In this document: piece by piece, positions 28,973 through 38,832 of the stretch | Layout: each line of letters begins with the position of its first letter | How positions within the stretch are numbered: position 1 is the stretch's first letter | Assembly (NCBI RefSeq): GCF_013266755.1 | Contig: NZ_JABRWJ010000001.1 | Location: 930,001-994,000 of the forward strand | DNA from: Pseudaquabacterium terrae | Lineage (GTDB): Bacteria > Pseudomonadota > Gammaproteobacteria > Burkholderiales > Burkholderiaceae_C | Direction: 5' to 3' | Length of the DNA stretch: 64,000 nt | The notes under the pieces: generated by a model | Databases searched by the model: none | The model's input: only the letters and a program-made list of their open reading frames with translations | Told to the model about the DNA's origin: nothing | Made by a program: the position numbers and the translations under genes

Positions 28973-30550
28973 CTACTTGTGGCCGCCGCCTGAACTGAAG
29001 CCGCCGAACGCGCCGCCGCCGGTGCGGAAAGCGCTGCCCGAGCGCTGGCTGCGCAGGCATTGCTGGTACTCGGCGCTGGCTTCGCCGAAGCTCTGGCGCA
29101 GCGGCTGGCAGTCGTCGCTATCGCCGCAGCTCGAGACGATCGAGATCAGCACGACGGCGACGACCAGCACGATCAGCCAGGTCTTGACACCGCCGCGGCC
29201 CGTGCCGCCTCCGAAGGCCTTGGCATCGCGGCGCATCGCCAGCGCCTCGCTGGTGCCGAGGCCGAAGGCGGTGGCGACCGCGTCCGAGTCGAGCGCGGCG
29301 CCGGCCGACCAGGTCACTTCCTTGCCCGTCTGCTCGCGGTTCAGCCGCAGCTCGCCGGCGGCGAAGTCGGTGTTGCGGGTCTTCTCGCCGCGTGCCAGGC
29401 GCCAGTAGAACTCGCCCAGCACGTGGGTCACCGCGCCGGAGTAGCTGTAGAGCTGCTGGTAGGTCTTGCCCTGGTAGTCGACGCGCTGGTCCTTGATCTT
29501 CGGCACCCCGGTGATCGGCCGCGCATAACTCCAGCCGTCCTCGGCATCGACGAGGAAGGCGAAGCCTTCGCTGCGGTTGTAGAGCAGGTACTCGCGCCAG
29601 GTCGGCTGGTCTTCGCCGGCCTCGACGTCGACCTCGATGCGCTCGACGTAGCCGACCACCTGCCAGTCGATCGCCGGCGTGCCCTTCGCGCCGAGCGCCA
29701 GCTTGCCCGAGCGGCCGAGCGGGATCAGCGGCGGCGTGCCGGCGGCCTGCTGCTGGTAGTGCGTGAGGTCGGCGCCGGGGCCCTTCGAGATGTCGACCAC
29801 CGCGTCGCACTGGCCGCAGACGATCGACTTCGTGCTGTCAAGCTTCGGCTCGAGCGATGCGCCGCAGTTCGGGCAGTTCATCGCCTGGCTGCGCAGCGTC
29901 TTCTCGCTTTCGCCGCGCAGGCCGGTCAGTGCCAGGTCGACCAGCCGCACCGATCGGCCGACCGACCAGCTCGGCCGCTGCGCATCGCGCCAGTCGAGCG
30001 TGCCGACCTCGTCCTGCTGGTTGCGCAGGTCGGCCACGGCGAATTCGCCGCCATCGAGCCGCGGCGGCAGCGGCAGCTCGCCCTCGGCCGCCAGCACCTT
30101 GGCCTGCTGCACCGACGCGACATCCCAGATCGCGCCGCTGACGACACGGCGCTGGCCGGGGAACAGCTCACCCGGCTCTGGGACCGGGCCGGTCAGCGGG
30201 GCGTCGACCGCAATGACGTAGGCGCCGTTGTCCTCGGACAACCACGCGCTGCGGTCATTGAAGAGGATGTGCCACTCGTTCCAGCTGCCGCCCTCGTAGC
30301 CGATCTGCTGCCGGCCGACGATCGTGAACGCTGCACCCTCGTGCTTGCCCGAGGCGCCGAGCTGCAGCGGCGAGTGGTCGTCGAACAGCTCGGCGCTCTG
30401 GCCGATGCGCTTGAGCGCCTCGCCGTCGCGCAGCAGCGTCGAGCGGCAGAAGCTGCAGACCGCGCTGGCCGAGGCGGCGGAGGCGAACTCGACCGGCGCG
30501 CCGCAGTTGGGGCACGCCGCGCGCCAGACGCGCTGCGATCCGGTGGCCAA
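28973..30550 (-). CDS. DUF4178 protein with two zinc ribbons and one membrane helix
   Basis: A 525-residue protein with a duplicated plan: a zinc ribbon (CPNCGAP...CSFC) followed by a DUF4178 domain (about 50-200), then a second ribbon (CPNCGASLE...CGQCDAVV, about 225-255) and a second DUF4178 domain (about 270-420). A single helix, TWLIVLVVAVVLISIVSSC, near residue 460 is followed by a Gly/Ser-rich tail. The only start giving the full first ribbon is TTG at 30550, 12 bp after the SPFH stop. Function is unknown; the neighbours suggest membrane or polyamine-linked stress. Confidence 0.8.
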   Translation of the reverse strand: MATGSQRVWRAACPNCGAPVEFASAASASAVCSFCRSTLLRDGEALKRIGQSAELFDDHSPLQLGASGKHEGAAFTIVGRQQIGYEGGSWNEWHILFNDRSAWLSEDNGAYVIAVDAPLTGPVPEPGELFPGQRRVVSGAIWDVASVQQAKVLAAEGELPLPPRLDGGEFAVADLRNQQDEVGTLDWRDAQRPSWSVGRSVRLVDLALTGLRGESEKTLRSQAMNCPNCGASLEPKLDSTKSIVCGQCDAVVDISKGPGADLTHYQQQAAGTPPLIPLGRSGKLALGAKGTPAIDWQVVGYVERIEVDVEAGEDQPTWREYLLYNRSEGFAFLVDAEDGWSYARPITGVPKIKDQRVDYQGKTYQQLYSYSGAVTHVLGEFYWRLARGEKTRNTDFAAGELRLNREQTGKEVTWSAGAALDSDAVATAFGLGTSEALAMRRDAKAFGGGTGRGGVKTWLIVLVVAVVLISIVSSCGDSDDCQPLRQSFGEASAEYQQCLRSQRSGSAFRTGGGAFGGFSSGGGHK

Positions 30551-30562
30551 GATGGCGCGGGC

Positions 30563-31600
30563 TTATACCAGCTTCTTCAGCAACTCGGCCTTCTTGGCGT
30601 TGAACTCGTCCTCGGTCAGGATGCCCTTGGACTTCAGGTCGGCCAGCTTTTCGAGCGTGGCCATCACCTCGTCGGGCCGGATTGCCGCCGGCGGCGCGGC
30701 GGCGGCGGCCGGCTGGCTCGTCTGCAATCCGGCCGCCAGGTTCTGCGCCATCACCTGGCCGAGCGCCACGCCGGCACCCAGCCCCATCGCGCTGCCGGCC
30801 ATGCTGCCGCCGCCGTCGCCGGCGCTCTTGGCCAGCTCGGGCATCGCCTGCGCGGTCTGGTACTGCATGAACTTGCCCATGTCGTTGCCGACCATGCCCA
30901 TGCCGATCTTCTGGTCGAGGATCTTCTGCAGCTCCTCGGGCAGCGAGACGTTCTGCACCGTGACACCTTCGAGCTTGAGCCCGATGGCCTCGAACGACGG
31001 TGAGGTCGCCTCGCGGATCTGCTTGGCGAACTCGATCTGGTTGGCCGCCAGGTCGAGGAACGGGATGCCGCTGCGCGCCACCGCATCGCTGATGTGCTGC
31101 AGCATCAGGCCGCGCAGCTGGCCGTCGAGATCGGCCACCGTGTAGACCTCGCGCGTGCCGGAGATCTCGGTGTAGAACTTCTTCGGGTCGGCGACGCGGT
31201 AGGCGTAGTTGCCGAAGGCGCGCAGGCGCACCGCGCCGAAGTCCTTGTCGCGGATCGTCACCGGCTGCTGCGTGCCCCAGCGCTGGTCGATCTGCTGGCG
31301 CGCGCTGAAGAAGATCACGTCGCTCTTGAACGGGCTCTCGAACAGCTTGTCCCAGTTCTTGAGATACGTCAGCACCGGCAGCGTCTGCGTCGTCAGCTTG
31401 TACATGCCGGGGCCGAAGACATCGGCCACCTTGCCCTCGTTGACGAAGACGGCCATCTGGCTCTCGCGCACCGTCAGCGAGGCGCCGTACTGGATCTCGT
31501 TCTGCGCCATCGGGAAGCGCCAGGCGATCACGCCATCCTGGCTCTCGGTCCATTCGAGGATGTCGATGAACTGTTTCTTGATGAAGTCCATCAGGCCCAT
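30563..31600 (-). CDS. SPFH-domain protein with C-terminal SHOCT motif
   Basis: A 345-residue protein of the YdjI/virion-core-like SPFH group. Residues 1-215 form the SPFH/band-7 domain (MGLMDFIKKQFIDILEW at the start, VIFFSARQQIDQRWGTQQPVTIRDKDFGAVR in two strands of the core). A Gly/Ala/Met-rich linker follows. The last 35 residues (EVMATLEKLADLKSKGILT, then EDEF) are a SHOCT motif, a short oligomerisation element. There is no membrane helix, so it probably assembles on the cytoplasmic face. It is the first gene of the minus-strand set with DUF4178 and DUF350. Confidence 0.85.
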   Translation of the reverse strand: MGLMDFIKKQFIDILEWTESQDGVIAWRFPMAQNEIQYGASLTVRESQMAVFVNEGKVADVFGPGMYKLTTQTLPVLTYLKNWDKLFESPFKSDVIFFSARQQIDQRWGTQQPVTIRDKDFGAVRLRAFGNYAYRVADPKKFYTEISGTREVYTVADLDGQLRGLMLQHISDAVARSGIPFLDLAANQIEFAKQIREATSPSFEAIGLKLEGVTVQNVSLPEELQKILDQKIGMGMVGNDMGKFMQYQTAQAMPELAKSAGDGGGSMAGSAMGLGAGVALGQVMAQNLAAGLQTSQPAAAAAPPAAIRPDEVMATLEKLADLKSKGILTEDEFNAKKAELLKKLV

Positions 31601-31673
31601 GGCAGCGCTCCTTGCAAGAACACCCGAGAGAAAGGGGTGCCGGCGAATAATACGTTCCCCCCGAGGAACCGCG

Positions 31674-32900
31674 ATGCCCCCAGCCTTGAACATTGCCGTC
31701 ATCGGCGCCGGCCCGGTCGGACTGGCGCTCGCACTGCACGCGGCGCGCACGCTGCCGGCCAGCCGCATCAGCCTCTTCGACGCCCGCCCGCTCGACAAGG
31801 ACGTCTCCGCCGACCCGCGTACGCTGGCGCTGTCGCTCGGCAGCGTGCAGCTGCTGCAGCGGCTGCAGGCCTGGCCGGCGGCCGATGCCGAGCCGATCCT
31901 CGAGGTGCATGTCTCGCAGGCACCGCCAACGCTCGCCGCCGACAGCGCCGTACGCATCCGCGCGATCGACGAGGCGGTGCGCATGCTCGGCGCGGTGCTG
32001 AGCTACGGGCGGCTGGTCGCGCCGCTGCAGCAGGCCTGGCTGGAGCTCGCTGCGCAGCATCCCGAGCGGCTGTCGACACGCTTCGGCCAGCCGGTGACCG
32101 CGCTGAAGCCGCTCGCCAGCGGCGTCGAGATCGATGCCGGCGTGGCCGAGCGTTTCGACCTGGCCGTCATCGCCGAAGGCGGCGTGTTCGCTGAGAGCCC
32201 GGGCCGCGCGCTCGCGCCGCGGCAACGCGAGCCGCTGCGCCACGACTACCGCCAGACCGCCTGGGTCGGCACGCTGGAGCTCGCCGGCGGCACACGCGGC
32301 CTGGCGGTCGAACGCTTCACGCGCCACGGACCGCTGGCGGTGCTGCCGCTGCGGCCGCTGGCGCCGGTGAGCGCCGCCCACCCGGCCAGCGGCCCGCTGC
32401 GCGCCGCGCTGGTCTGGTGCGTACCGAGCGACGACGACCCGGTGCGCGAGCTCGACGATGCACAGCGCCTGGTCGTGCTCGAAAGCCAGTTGCCCGAGGC
32501 CGCCGGCCGCCCCGTGGCGATCAGCGCGCTGAAGGCCTTCCCGCTCGGGCTGAATGCCGAACGCACGCTGGTCGACGGCGCGACGGTGCGCATCGGCAAT
32601 GCCGCGCAAACGCTGCACCCGGTCGCCGGCCAGGGCCTGAACCTGGGCCTGCGCGATGCGTTCGAGCTGGTGCTCGCGCTGCGTGATGCCCCGAGCGTCG
32701 GCGCCGCGCTGCGGCGCGTCGAGTGGTCGCGCGCGCCGGACCGCTGGGCGATGATCGCGGCGACCGATTTCCTCGCCCGCAGCTTCACCTGGCGCTGGCC
32801 GGGGCTGCCGGCCGCGCGGGGCTTGAGCCTCGCCGCACTGCAGGCGCTGCCGCCGCTGAAATCGCTGCTCGCGCGGCGGATGATGTTCGGGCGGCGCTGA
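31674..32900 (+). CDS. UbiH/Coq6-family FAD monooxygenase
   Basis: A 408-residue flavin hydroxylase of the ubiquinone-synthesis family. The N-terminal IAVIGAGPVGLALALHA is the FAD-binding fold; DPRTLALSLGSVQLLQRL is the family segment that contacts FAD; GNAAQTLHPVAGQGLNLGLRD near residue 305 is the diagnostic ubiquinone-hydroxylase motif. Which ring position it hydroxylates cannot be told from sequence. The start is ATG 31674; the longer open frame runs through the divergent SPFH promoter. The 73 bp spacer contains GAATAATAC, a possible -10. Confidence 0.88.
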   Translation: MPPALNIAVIGAGPVGLALALHAARTLPASRISLFDARPLDKDVSADPRTLALSLGSVQLLQRLQAWPAADAEPILEVHVSQAPPTLAADSAVRIRAIDEAVRMLGAVLSYGRLVAPLQQAWLELAAQHPERLSTRFGQPVTALKPLASGVEIDAGVAERFDLAVIAEGGVFAESPGRALAPRQREPLRHDYRQTAWVGTLELAGGTRGLAVERFTRHGPLAVLPLRPLAPVSAAHPASGPLRAALVWCVPSDDDPVRELDDAQRLVVLESQLPEAAGRPVAISALKAFPLGLNAERTLVDGATVRIGNAAQTLHPVAGQGLNLGLRDAFELVLALRDAPSVGAALRRVEWSRAPDRWAMIAATDFLARSFTWRWPGLPAARGLSLAALQALPPLKSLLARRMMFGRR

Positions 32901-32912
32901 TCCGCCAGCGCC

Positions 32913-34133
32913 TTACTCGGCCGCGATCTTCAGGAACAGCTCGCGGTCGGGCGCGAAGTTGGCGTACAGCGGCAGCAGCGCGCCGCCGATCGCCCGCGCA
33001 TCGGGGCCGATGCGGCCGGCCTGCAGCGGCGGGCGATTGGCGCCTTCCCAGTCGTGGCGGTCGAGCGCACGCTCGATAGCGGCCAGCAGCGCCGCCTGCA
33101 GCGCACGGCTGAACGAGCCGTCGAGGATCACGCTGTCGAGGTCGAGCAGGCAGGCCGCGCTGTCGATCGCGAAGGCGATCGCCGTCGCCGCCTCGGCCAG
33201 CCAGCGCTCGGTCCACGGCGCCCACGGCGGTTCGAGCGCACGTTCGTCGGCCACCGCGCCGAGGTCCAGCCCGGCCGCCGCGTACAGCCGCTCCAGGTTG
33301 ACCAGCGACGCAATGCTGAGCAGCTGCGCCGGCGCCGCACCGTTGGCGGCCGGGGCCAGCGGCAGCGAGCCGATCGCGCCGGCGTTGCCGTGCAGGCCGG
33401 CGCGCAGGTGGCTGTCGAGCACCAGCCCGCCGCCGATGAAGGTGTCGACGAAGACGTACAGGAAGCTCGGCGTGCTGCGGCCGTGCCCGGCCACCAGCTC
33501 GGCGACGCAGGCCGCGGCGGTGTCCTTCAGCAGGTGCACCGGCCACTCGGCGAGCGCGGCGACCTCGGTGCGCAGGTCGGTCTCGGGCCAGCGCGCGGCG
33601 ACGTCCGGCGGCATGTCGAGCAGCGTCTGCCAGCCGCCGAGCGACAGCGGCACCGCGATGCCCACGCCCTGCACGCGCGCGATGGCCTCGGCATCGAGCC
33701 CGGCGCGGATGTCTTGCAGGCGGCGGCCGATCTCGGCCAGCAGCGCCTGCGGCTCCGGATAGCGGTAGTCGAGCGACCAGCGCCGGCGCACCGCACCGAC
33801 GAAGTCGACCAGCAGCACGTCGAGGCTGCGCCGGCCGACCTTGATCCCGACCGCGTAGGCGCCATCGGGGTTCAGCGCCAGCGGCACCGAGGGCTGGCCG
33901 ACCTTGCCGCGCTGCGGCTCGCCCTTGCGCAGCAGGCCGTCGTCGAGCAGCCGCTTCGTGATCAGCGAGATCGTCTGCGCCGTCAGCTGCGTCAGCCGGG
34001 CCAGCTCGGCGCCCGGGAGCGCGCCGTGCAGGCGGATCGCCTGCAGCACGACGCGCTCGTTGTACTGGCGCAAGCCGCCCTGGCTCGAGCCGCGCGGGCG
34101 CAGGTGAGGATCCGGCGTTACGACGGGGTCCAT
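32913..34133 (-). CDS. ROK-family transcriptional regulator, likely controls the frc genes
   Basis: A 406-residue regulator. The N-terminal winged helix (ELARLTQLTAQTISLITKRL, about 43-62) binds DNA; the rest is a ROK sugar-binding fold. The ROK zinc motif (CxCGxxGC) is missing; the equivalent place reads GLHGNAGAIGSLPLAPAA. The kinase phosphate motif near residue 95 is also degenerate, so this is a sensor rather than an enzyme. It lies 13 bp after frcA on the same strand and an AT-rich palindrome between frcB and the kinase gene is its probable operator. Confidence 0.85.
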   Translation of the reverse strand: MDPVVTPDPHLRPRGSSQGGLRQYNERVVLQAIRLHGALPGAELARLTQLTAQTISLITKRLLDDGLLRKGEPQRGKVGQPSVPLALNPDGAYAVGIKVGRRSLDVLLVDFVGAVRRRWSLDYRYPEPQALLAEIGRRLQDIRAGLDAEAIARVQGVGIAVPLSLGGWQTLLDMPPDVAARWPETDLRTEVAALAEWPVHLLKDTAAACVAELVAGHGRSTPSFLYVFVDTFIGGGLVLDSHLRAGLHGNAGAIGSLPLAPAANGAAPAQLLSIASLVNLERLYAAAGLDLGAVADERALEPPWAPWTERWLAEAATAIAFAIDSAACLLDLDSVILDGSFSRALQAALLAAIERALDRHDWEGANRPPLQAGRIGPDARAIGGALLPLYANFAPDRELFLKIAAE

Positions 34134-34146
34134 GCGGTCTGCGGGT

Positions 34147-34943
<797 letters not shown>

Positions 34944-34947
<4 letters not shown>

Positions 34948-35945
34948 CGGGCTCCCTTGCGTGAGAGTTGGTCGGCGGCCACCGCCAGGATCACCAGAAC
35001 GCCGGTCACCAGCACCTGGTAGATCGACGACACGCCCATCAGCGTCAGCCCGTTGCGGAACACGCCGACGATCAGCGCGCCGACCAGCGTGCCGAGCACG
35101 ACGCCGCGGCCGCCGAACAGGCTGGTGCCGCCGAGCACGACCGCGGTGATCGCATCGAGGTTCTCGGTCTGCCCGGCGTTCGGATCGCCGACGCCGGTGC
35201 GCGCCACCGACAGCAGCGATGCGATGCCGTAGAACAACCCGGCGATCACGTAGACGCCGAGCAGCACCCGCTGCGTCGGGATGCCGACCAGCCGCGTCGC
35301 TTCGGCGTTGTTGCCGACGGCGTAGACGTGCCGGCCGGCCGCCGTCTCGCGCAGCACGAACCAGGCGAGGCCGAACAGCGCGAGCATCAGCAGCGCGCCC
35401 CATGCCACCTCGGTGCCGGCGAACGTGAAGGTATTGCCCAGCGCCGTCAACGCCGGCGGCAGCTCGGTCACCGTCTGCGAGTTCGAATACAGCTGCGTGA
35501 TCGCGAAGGCGATGTTCAGCGTGCCCAGCGTGACGATGAAGGGCGGCAGCTTGATGCGCGTGACCAGCAGCCCGTTGATCAGGCCGAACAGCGTGGTCAC
35601 GGCGATGCCGCAGGCGATCGCCAACGCCGGCGGCAGGCCGAGTTCGGTCGCGAACTTGCTCATCACGATGCCGCCGAGCGCCATCACCATGCCGCAGGAC
35701 AGGTCGATGCCGGCGGTCAGGATGATCAGCGTCTGGCCGATCGCGATGACGCCGACGACCATCACCTGCTGCAGCACCAGCGACAGGTTGGCGCCGGTCA
35801 GGAAGCGGTCGCTCTGCGTCGCGAAGAAGACGCAGGCGGCGAGCAGCGCGACCAGCGGGCCCAAGGTGCCGAGCGGGGGCAGCTTGTCGTGGAGGGCGCG
35901 CATGGTGGTGACGGCGGGCGGGGACAAGGTGGTGGTGCTCATCAT
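34944..35945 (-). CDS. frcC: sugar ABC transporter permease (FrcC-type)
   Basis: A 333-residue inner-membrane permease of the BPD_transp_2 family with about eight to ten helices. VGVIAIGQTLIILTAGIDLSCG and AVVLGGTSLFGGRGVVLGTLVGAL are the typical ribose/fructose permease segments; the second includes the ATPase-contact region. It lies 10 bp after frcB and overlaps frcA. Together the three genes encode a complete periplasmic-binding-protein-dependent importer. Confidence 0.9.
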
Positions 35946-35955
35946 CGCCGCCCGA

Positions 35956-36948
35956 TCACTTCTTGCCCCAGCACAGCGACGTGCCGGCCGCGACGTCCTT
36001 GCTGTCGACGCCGCCCACCGCCTTCGCGGCGATCAAGGTCACGCCGGTGTCGGTGTAGCCGGCGACCTTCTTGCCGCTCTTGGCGTACTCGACGCCGGCC
36101 TCGACGCCCATCGCCGCCATCTTCAGCGGGTACTGCTGCGAGGTGGCGGCGATCTTGCCGGCGCCGACGTCCTTGATGCCCTGGCAGCCGCCGTCGACCG
36201 AGACGATGATCGCGCCCTGCTCCTTGCCGGCCTTCTTCAGCGCGTTGAAGGCGCCTGCGGCGGCCGGCTCGTTGATCGTGTAGACGACAGTGACCTCGGG
36301 CGCCTTCTGCAGGCAGTTCTCCATCGCCGTCTGGCCCTTGGCCTGGTCGCCGAAGCTGTCGGCCATGCAGACGATCTCCGGCGCCTTGCCGAGCTCGTTG
36401 CTCTTCGCATCCGGCGCGGCGAGGCCGAAGCCCTTCAGGAAGCCGTTGTGGCGCTGCGCGCCGACCGGGTGGCCGGGGAACAGGTCGAGCATCACGATCT
36501 TCGCCGGCTTGCCGCCGAGTGCGGCCTTGGCGTACTGGCCGATCAACACGCCGGCGCGGTAGTTGTCGGTGGCGAACAGCGCGTCGGTGGCTTCGGCCGG
36601 ATCGGTCGGGCTGTCGAGCGCGATGACCATCACGCCCAAGGCCCGCGCCTTCTTGATCGCCGGCACGATGGCCTTCGAATCGCTCGGCGTGATCAGGATC
36701 GTCTTCGCGCCGGCGGCGATCATGTTCTCGATCGCGGTGATCTGGCCGGCGTTGTCGCCGTCGGCCTTGCCGGCGCCGGACAGCAGCTTGGCGCCCTTGG
36801 CCTTCGCGGCTTCGGCGGCGCCCTCCTTCATCTTGACGAAGAACGGGTTGGTCTCGGTCTTCGTGATCAGGCCGATCACCGGGGCGTCGGCGGCAACGGC
36901 GGCGCCAGCGGCGAGCGCCAGCAGCGAGGCAGTGAAGAAGGCTTGCAT
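35956..36948 (-). CDS. frcB: sugar ABC transporter substrate-binding protein (FrcB-type)
   Basis: A 330-residue periplasmic binding protein. The signal peptide is MQAFFTASLLALAAGAAVAA. The mature part is a type I periplasmic fold: PVIGLITKTETNPFFVKMK is the opening strand, and YTINEPAAAGAFNALKKAG with VSVDGGCQG line the sugar site. It is closest in pattern to fructose/ribose-binding proteins. It is the first gene of the frcBCA set, and its promoter region faces the kinase gene across an AT-rich palindrome. Confidence 0.9.
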   Translation of the reverse strand: MQAFFTASLLALAAGAAVAADAPVIGLITKTETNPFFVKMKEGAAEAAKAKGAKLLSGAGKADGDNAGQITAIENMIAAGAKTILITPSDSKAIVPAIKKARALGVMVIALDSPTDPAEATDALFATDNYRAGVLIGQYAKAALGGKPAKIVMLDLFPGHPVGAQRHNGFLKGFGLAAPDAKSNELGKAPEIVCMADSFGDQAKGQTAMENCLQKAPEVTVVYTINEPAAAGAFNALKKAGKEQGAIIVSVDGGCQGIKDVGAGKIAATSQQYPLKMAAMGVEAGVEYAKSGKKVAGYTDTGVTLIAAKAVGGVDSKDVAAGTSLCWGKK

Positions 36949-37013
36949 GGTCGGGTCTCCTGGAGGGCAGCGTCGGGGTTGCTACGGGTTGCCTGAATTG
37001 TTGGCGCTGTGCT

Positions 37014-37038
37014 TTAATAAATCAAGTTGATTGATTAA
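37014..37038. promoter_or_regulatory. AT-rich palindrome, probable ROK operator between frcB and the kinase gene
   Basis: TTAATAAATCA and TGATTGATTAA face each other around AGT, matching at 10 of 11 positions. The site is strikingly AT-rich for this chromosome and lies between two divergent starts (36948 and 37061), 22 bp before the kinase ATG. ROK repressors such as NagC and Mlc bind AT-rich palindromes of about this size. Confidence 0.7.
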
Positions 37039-37060
37039 TGGTTTTCCAGGAGTTCCGACC

Positions 37061-37993
37061 ATGTTCATCGTCTGCGGAGAAGCGCTGTTCGATGTCTTCG
37101 CCACCGGCGACACGCCCACCGGCATCGGCTTCGACGGCCGGATTGGCGGCTCGCCGTTCAATGTCGCGCTTGGCCTGGCCCGGCTCGGGCAGCCGGTCGG
37201 TTTCCTCGGCGGCATCGGCAGCGGTTTCGCCGGGGAGCGCCTGCTGCGTGCCTTCGCCGACGAAGGCATCAACACCGGCTGCGTCGCCCGCATCGACGCG
37301 CCGACGACGCTGAGCCTGGTCGGGCTCGATGCGCACGGCGTGCCCTCGTACGCGTTCTACGGCCACGGCGCTGCCGACCGGCTGCTGCGCCCGGAGCACC
37401 TGGCGGCCGTGCCGGCGCAGGCGCGCGCCTTCCACTTCGGCTCGTATGCGATGGTGGTCGAGCCGACCGGCTCGACGCAGCGGCTGCTGGTCGAGCGCGA
37501 ACACCGGCGCAGCCTGATCAGCTTCGATCCGAACATCCGCAGCAACGTCGAGCCCGACCTGGCCGTCTGGCGCGCGACGCTGCAGTGGATGCTGCCGCGC
37601 ACCCACCTGCTCAAGTTGAGCGACGAGGACCTCGCGCTGCTCTACCCGGGGCGCGCGGCCGAGGACTTTGCGCGCGAGGCGCTGGCCGCCGGCGTCGCGC
37701 TGGTGGTGGTCACGCGCGGCGGCGATGGCGCTGTGGGCTTCACCGCGCGCGACACGGTCGCGGCCGCGCCGGCGCCGGTCGCGCTGGTCGACACCGTCGG
37801 CGCCGGCGATACGTTCCAGGCCGCGCTACTCACCTGGCTGGCCGAGCACGACCGGGCGACGCCGGCGGGTCTCGCCGGCCTCGGCGACGCCGAGCTGGAC
37901 GCCGCGCTGCGTTTTGCGGTGCAAGCGGCGGCGATCACCTGCTCGCGCCGCGGTGCGGACCTGCCGCGGCGCGGCGAGCTGCCGCCGCGCTAA
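37061..37993 (+). CDS. PfkB-family sugar kinase (fructokinase-like)
   Basis: A 310-residue kinase of the ribokinase/PfkB family. GGSPFNVALGLARLG at about 29-43 is the sugar-binding signature, and VDTVGAGDTFQAALL the ATP/anion-hole signature with the catalytic Asp. The start ATG 37061 follows CCAGGAG at 10 bp; a longer frame begins inside the operator and is rejected. Its position, divergent from frcBCA and next to a palindrome, indicates that it phosphorylates the imported sugar, most likely fructose. Convergent with the nitrilase gene. Confidence 0.88.
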   Translation: MFIVCGEALFDVFATGDTPTGIGFDGRIGGSPFNVALGLARLGQPVGFLGGIGSGFAGERLLRAFADEGINTGCVARIDAPTTLSLVGLDAHGVPSYAFYGHGAADRLLRPEHLAAVPAQARAFHFGSYAMVVEPTGSTQRLLVEREHRRSLISFDPNIRSNVEPDLAVWRATLQWMLPRTHLLKLSDEDLALLYPGRAAEDFAREALAAGVALVVVTRGGDGAVGFTARDTVAAAPAPVALVDTVGAGDTFQAALLTWLAEHDRATPAGLAGLGDAELDAALRFAVQAAAITCSRRGADLPRRGELPPR

Positions 37994-38006
37994 CGCACAA
38001 AGGACG

Positions 38007-38807
38007 CTACAGCCGCCGGTGCGCCAGCGCCGGCAGCTGCTGCCGCACCTCGGCCAGGCGCTGCCGGTGAAGCTCGGCCAGCACGATGCCCTCGCCCTCG
38101 TCGCGGCAGGCGAGCACCTGGCCCCAGGGATCGGCGATCAGGCTGTGGCCCCAGGTGCGGCGGCCGTTCTCGTGGCGGCCGCCCTGCGCCGGCGCGATCA
38201 CGTAACACTGGTTCTCGACTGCGCGGGCGCGCAGCAGCAGCTCCCAGTGCGCCTCGCCGGTCGGGTAGGTGAAGGCCGACGGCACGGCGATCAGGTCGCA
38301 GGGCGGGTGCATCAGCGCGCGGTACAGCTCGGGGAATCGCAGGTCATAGCAGACCGACAGCCCGACGCGCCAGCCGCCGGCGTCGAAGGCCACCGGCGCG
38401 CTGCCGGCTTCGAGCACGCGGCCCTCGTCGTAGCGCTCGCGGCCGTTGTCGAACGCGAACAGATGCATCTTGTCGTAGTGCGCCACGCGCGTGCCGTCGG
38501 GCGCGAAGACCAGGCTGCTGTTGCGCACGCGCTCGGGGTCTGCAGTGCGCAGCGGTAACGTGCCGCCGATCAGCCACAGCCGGTGCTCGCGTGCGATCGT
38601 CGCCAGCGCGGCCTGGATCGGGCCTTCGCCGAGGCGCTCGGCGATGCCGAGCTTGTCGCGGTCGTTGCGGCCCATCAGGCAGAAGTATTCGGGTAGCGCG
38701 ATGAGTTGCGCGCCGGCCGCGGCGGCCTCGGCCGCGAGCCGCGCGGCGGCGGCGAGGTTGCGCTCGACATCGGGTGTCGAGACCATCTGCAGGGCGGCGA
38801 TCTTCAT
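38007..38807 (-). CDS. carbon-nitrogen hydrolase (Nit1/omega-amidase type)
   Basis: A 266-residue nitrilase-superfamily amidase. The triad is Glu40 (ALPEYF), Lys113 (HYDKMHLF) and Cys153 (SVCYDLRFPELYR). The spacing and the motifs MHLFAFDNGRERYDEG fit the Nit1 group, which removes deaminated glutathione in enzymes studied so far. It lies directly downstream of yhdP on the same strand (25 bp), an order shared by many Burkholderiales. Confidence 0.88.
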   Translation of the reverse strand: MKIAALQMVSTPDVERNLAAAARLAAEAAAAGAQLIALPEYFCLMGRNDRDKLGIAERLGEGPIQAALATIAREHRLWLIGGTLPLRTADPERVRNSSLVFAPDGTRVAHYDKMHLFAFDNGRERYDEGRVLEAGSAPVAFDAGGWRVGLSVCYDLRFPELYRALMHPPCDLIAVPSAFTYPTGEAHWELLLRARAVENQCYVIAPAQGGRHENGRRTWGHSLIADPWGQVLACRDEGEGIVLAELHRQRLAEVRQQLPALAHRRL

Positions 38808-38832
38808 CGGGTCGTGGCGTGGCGGGTCGAGG

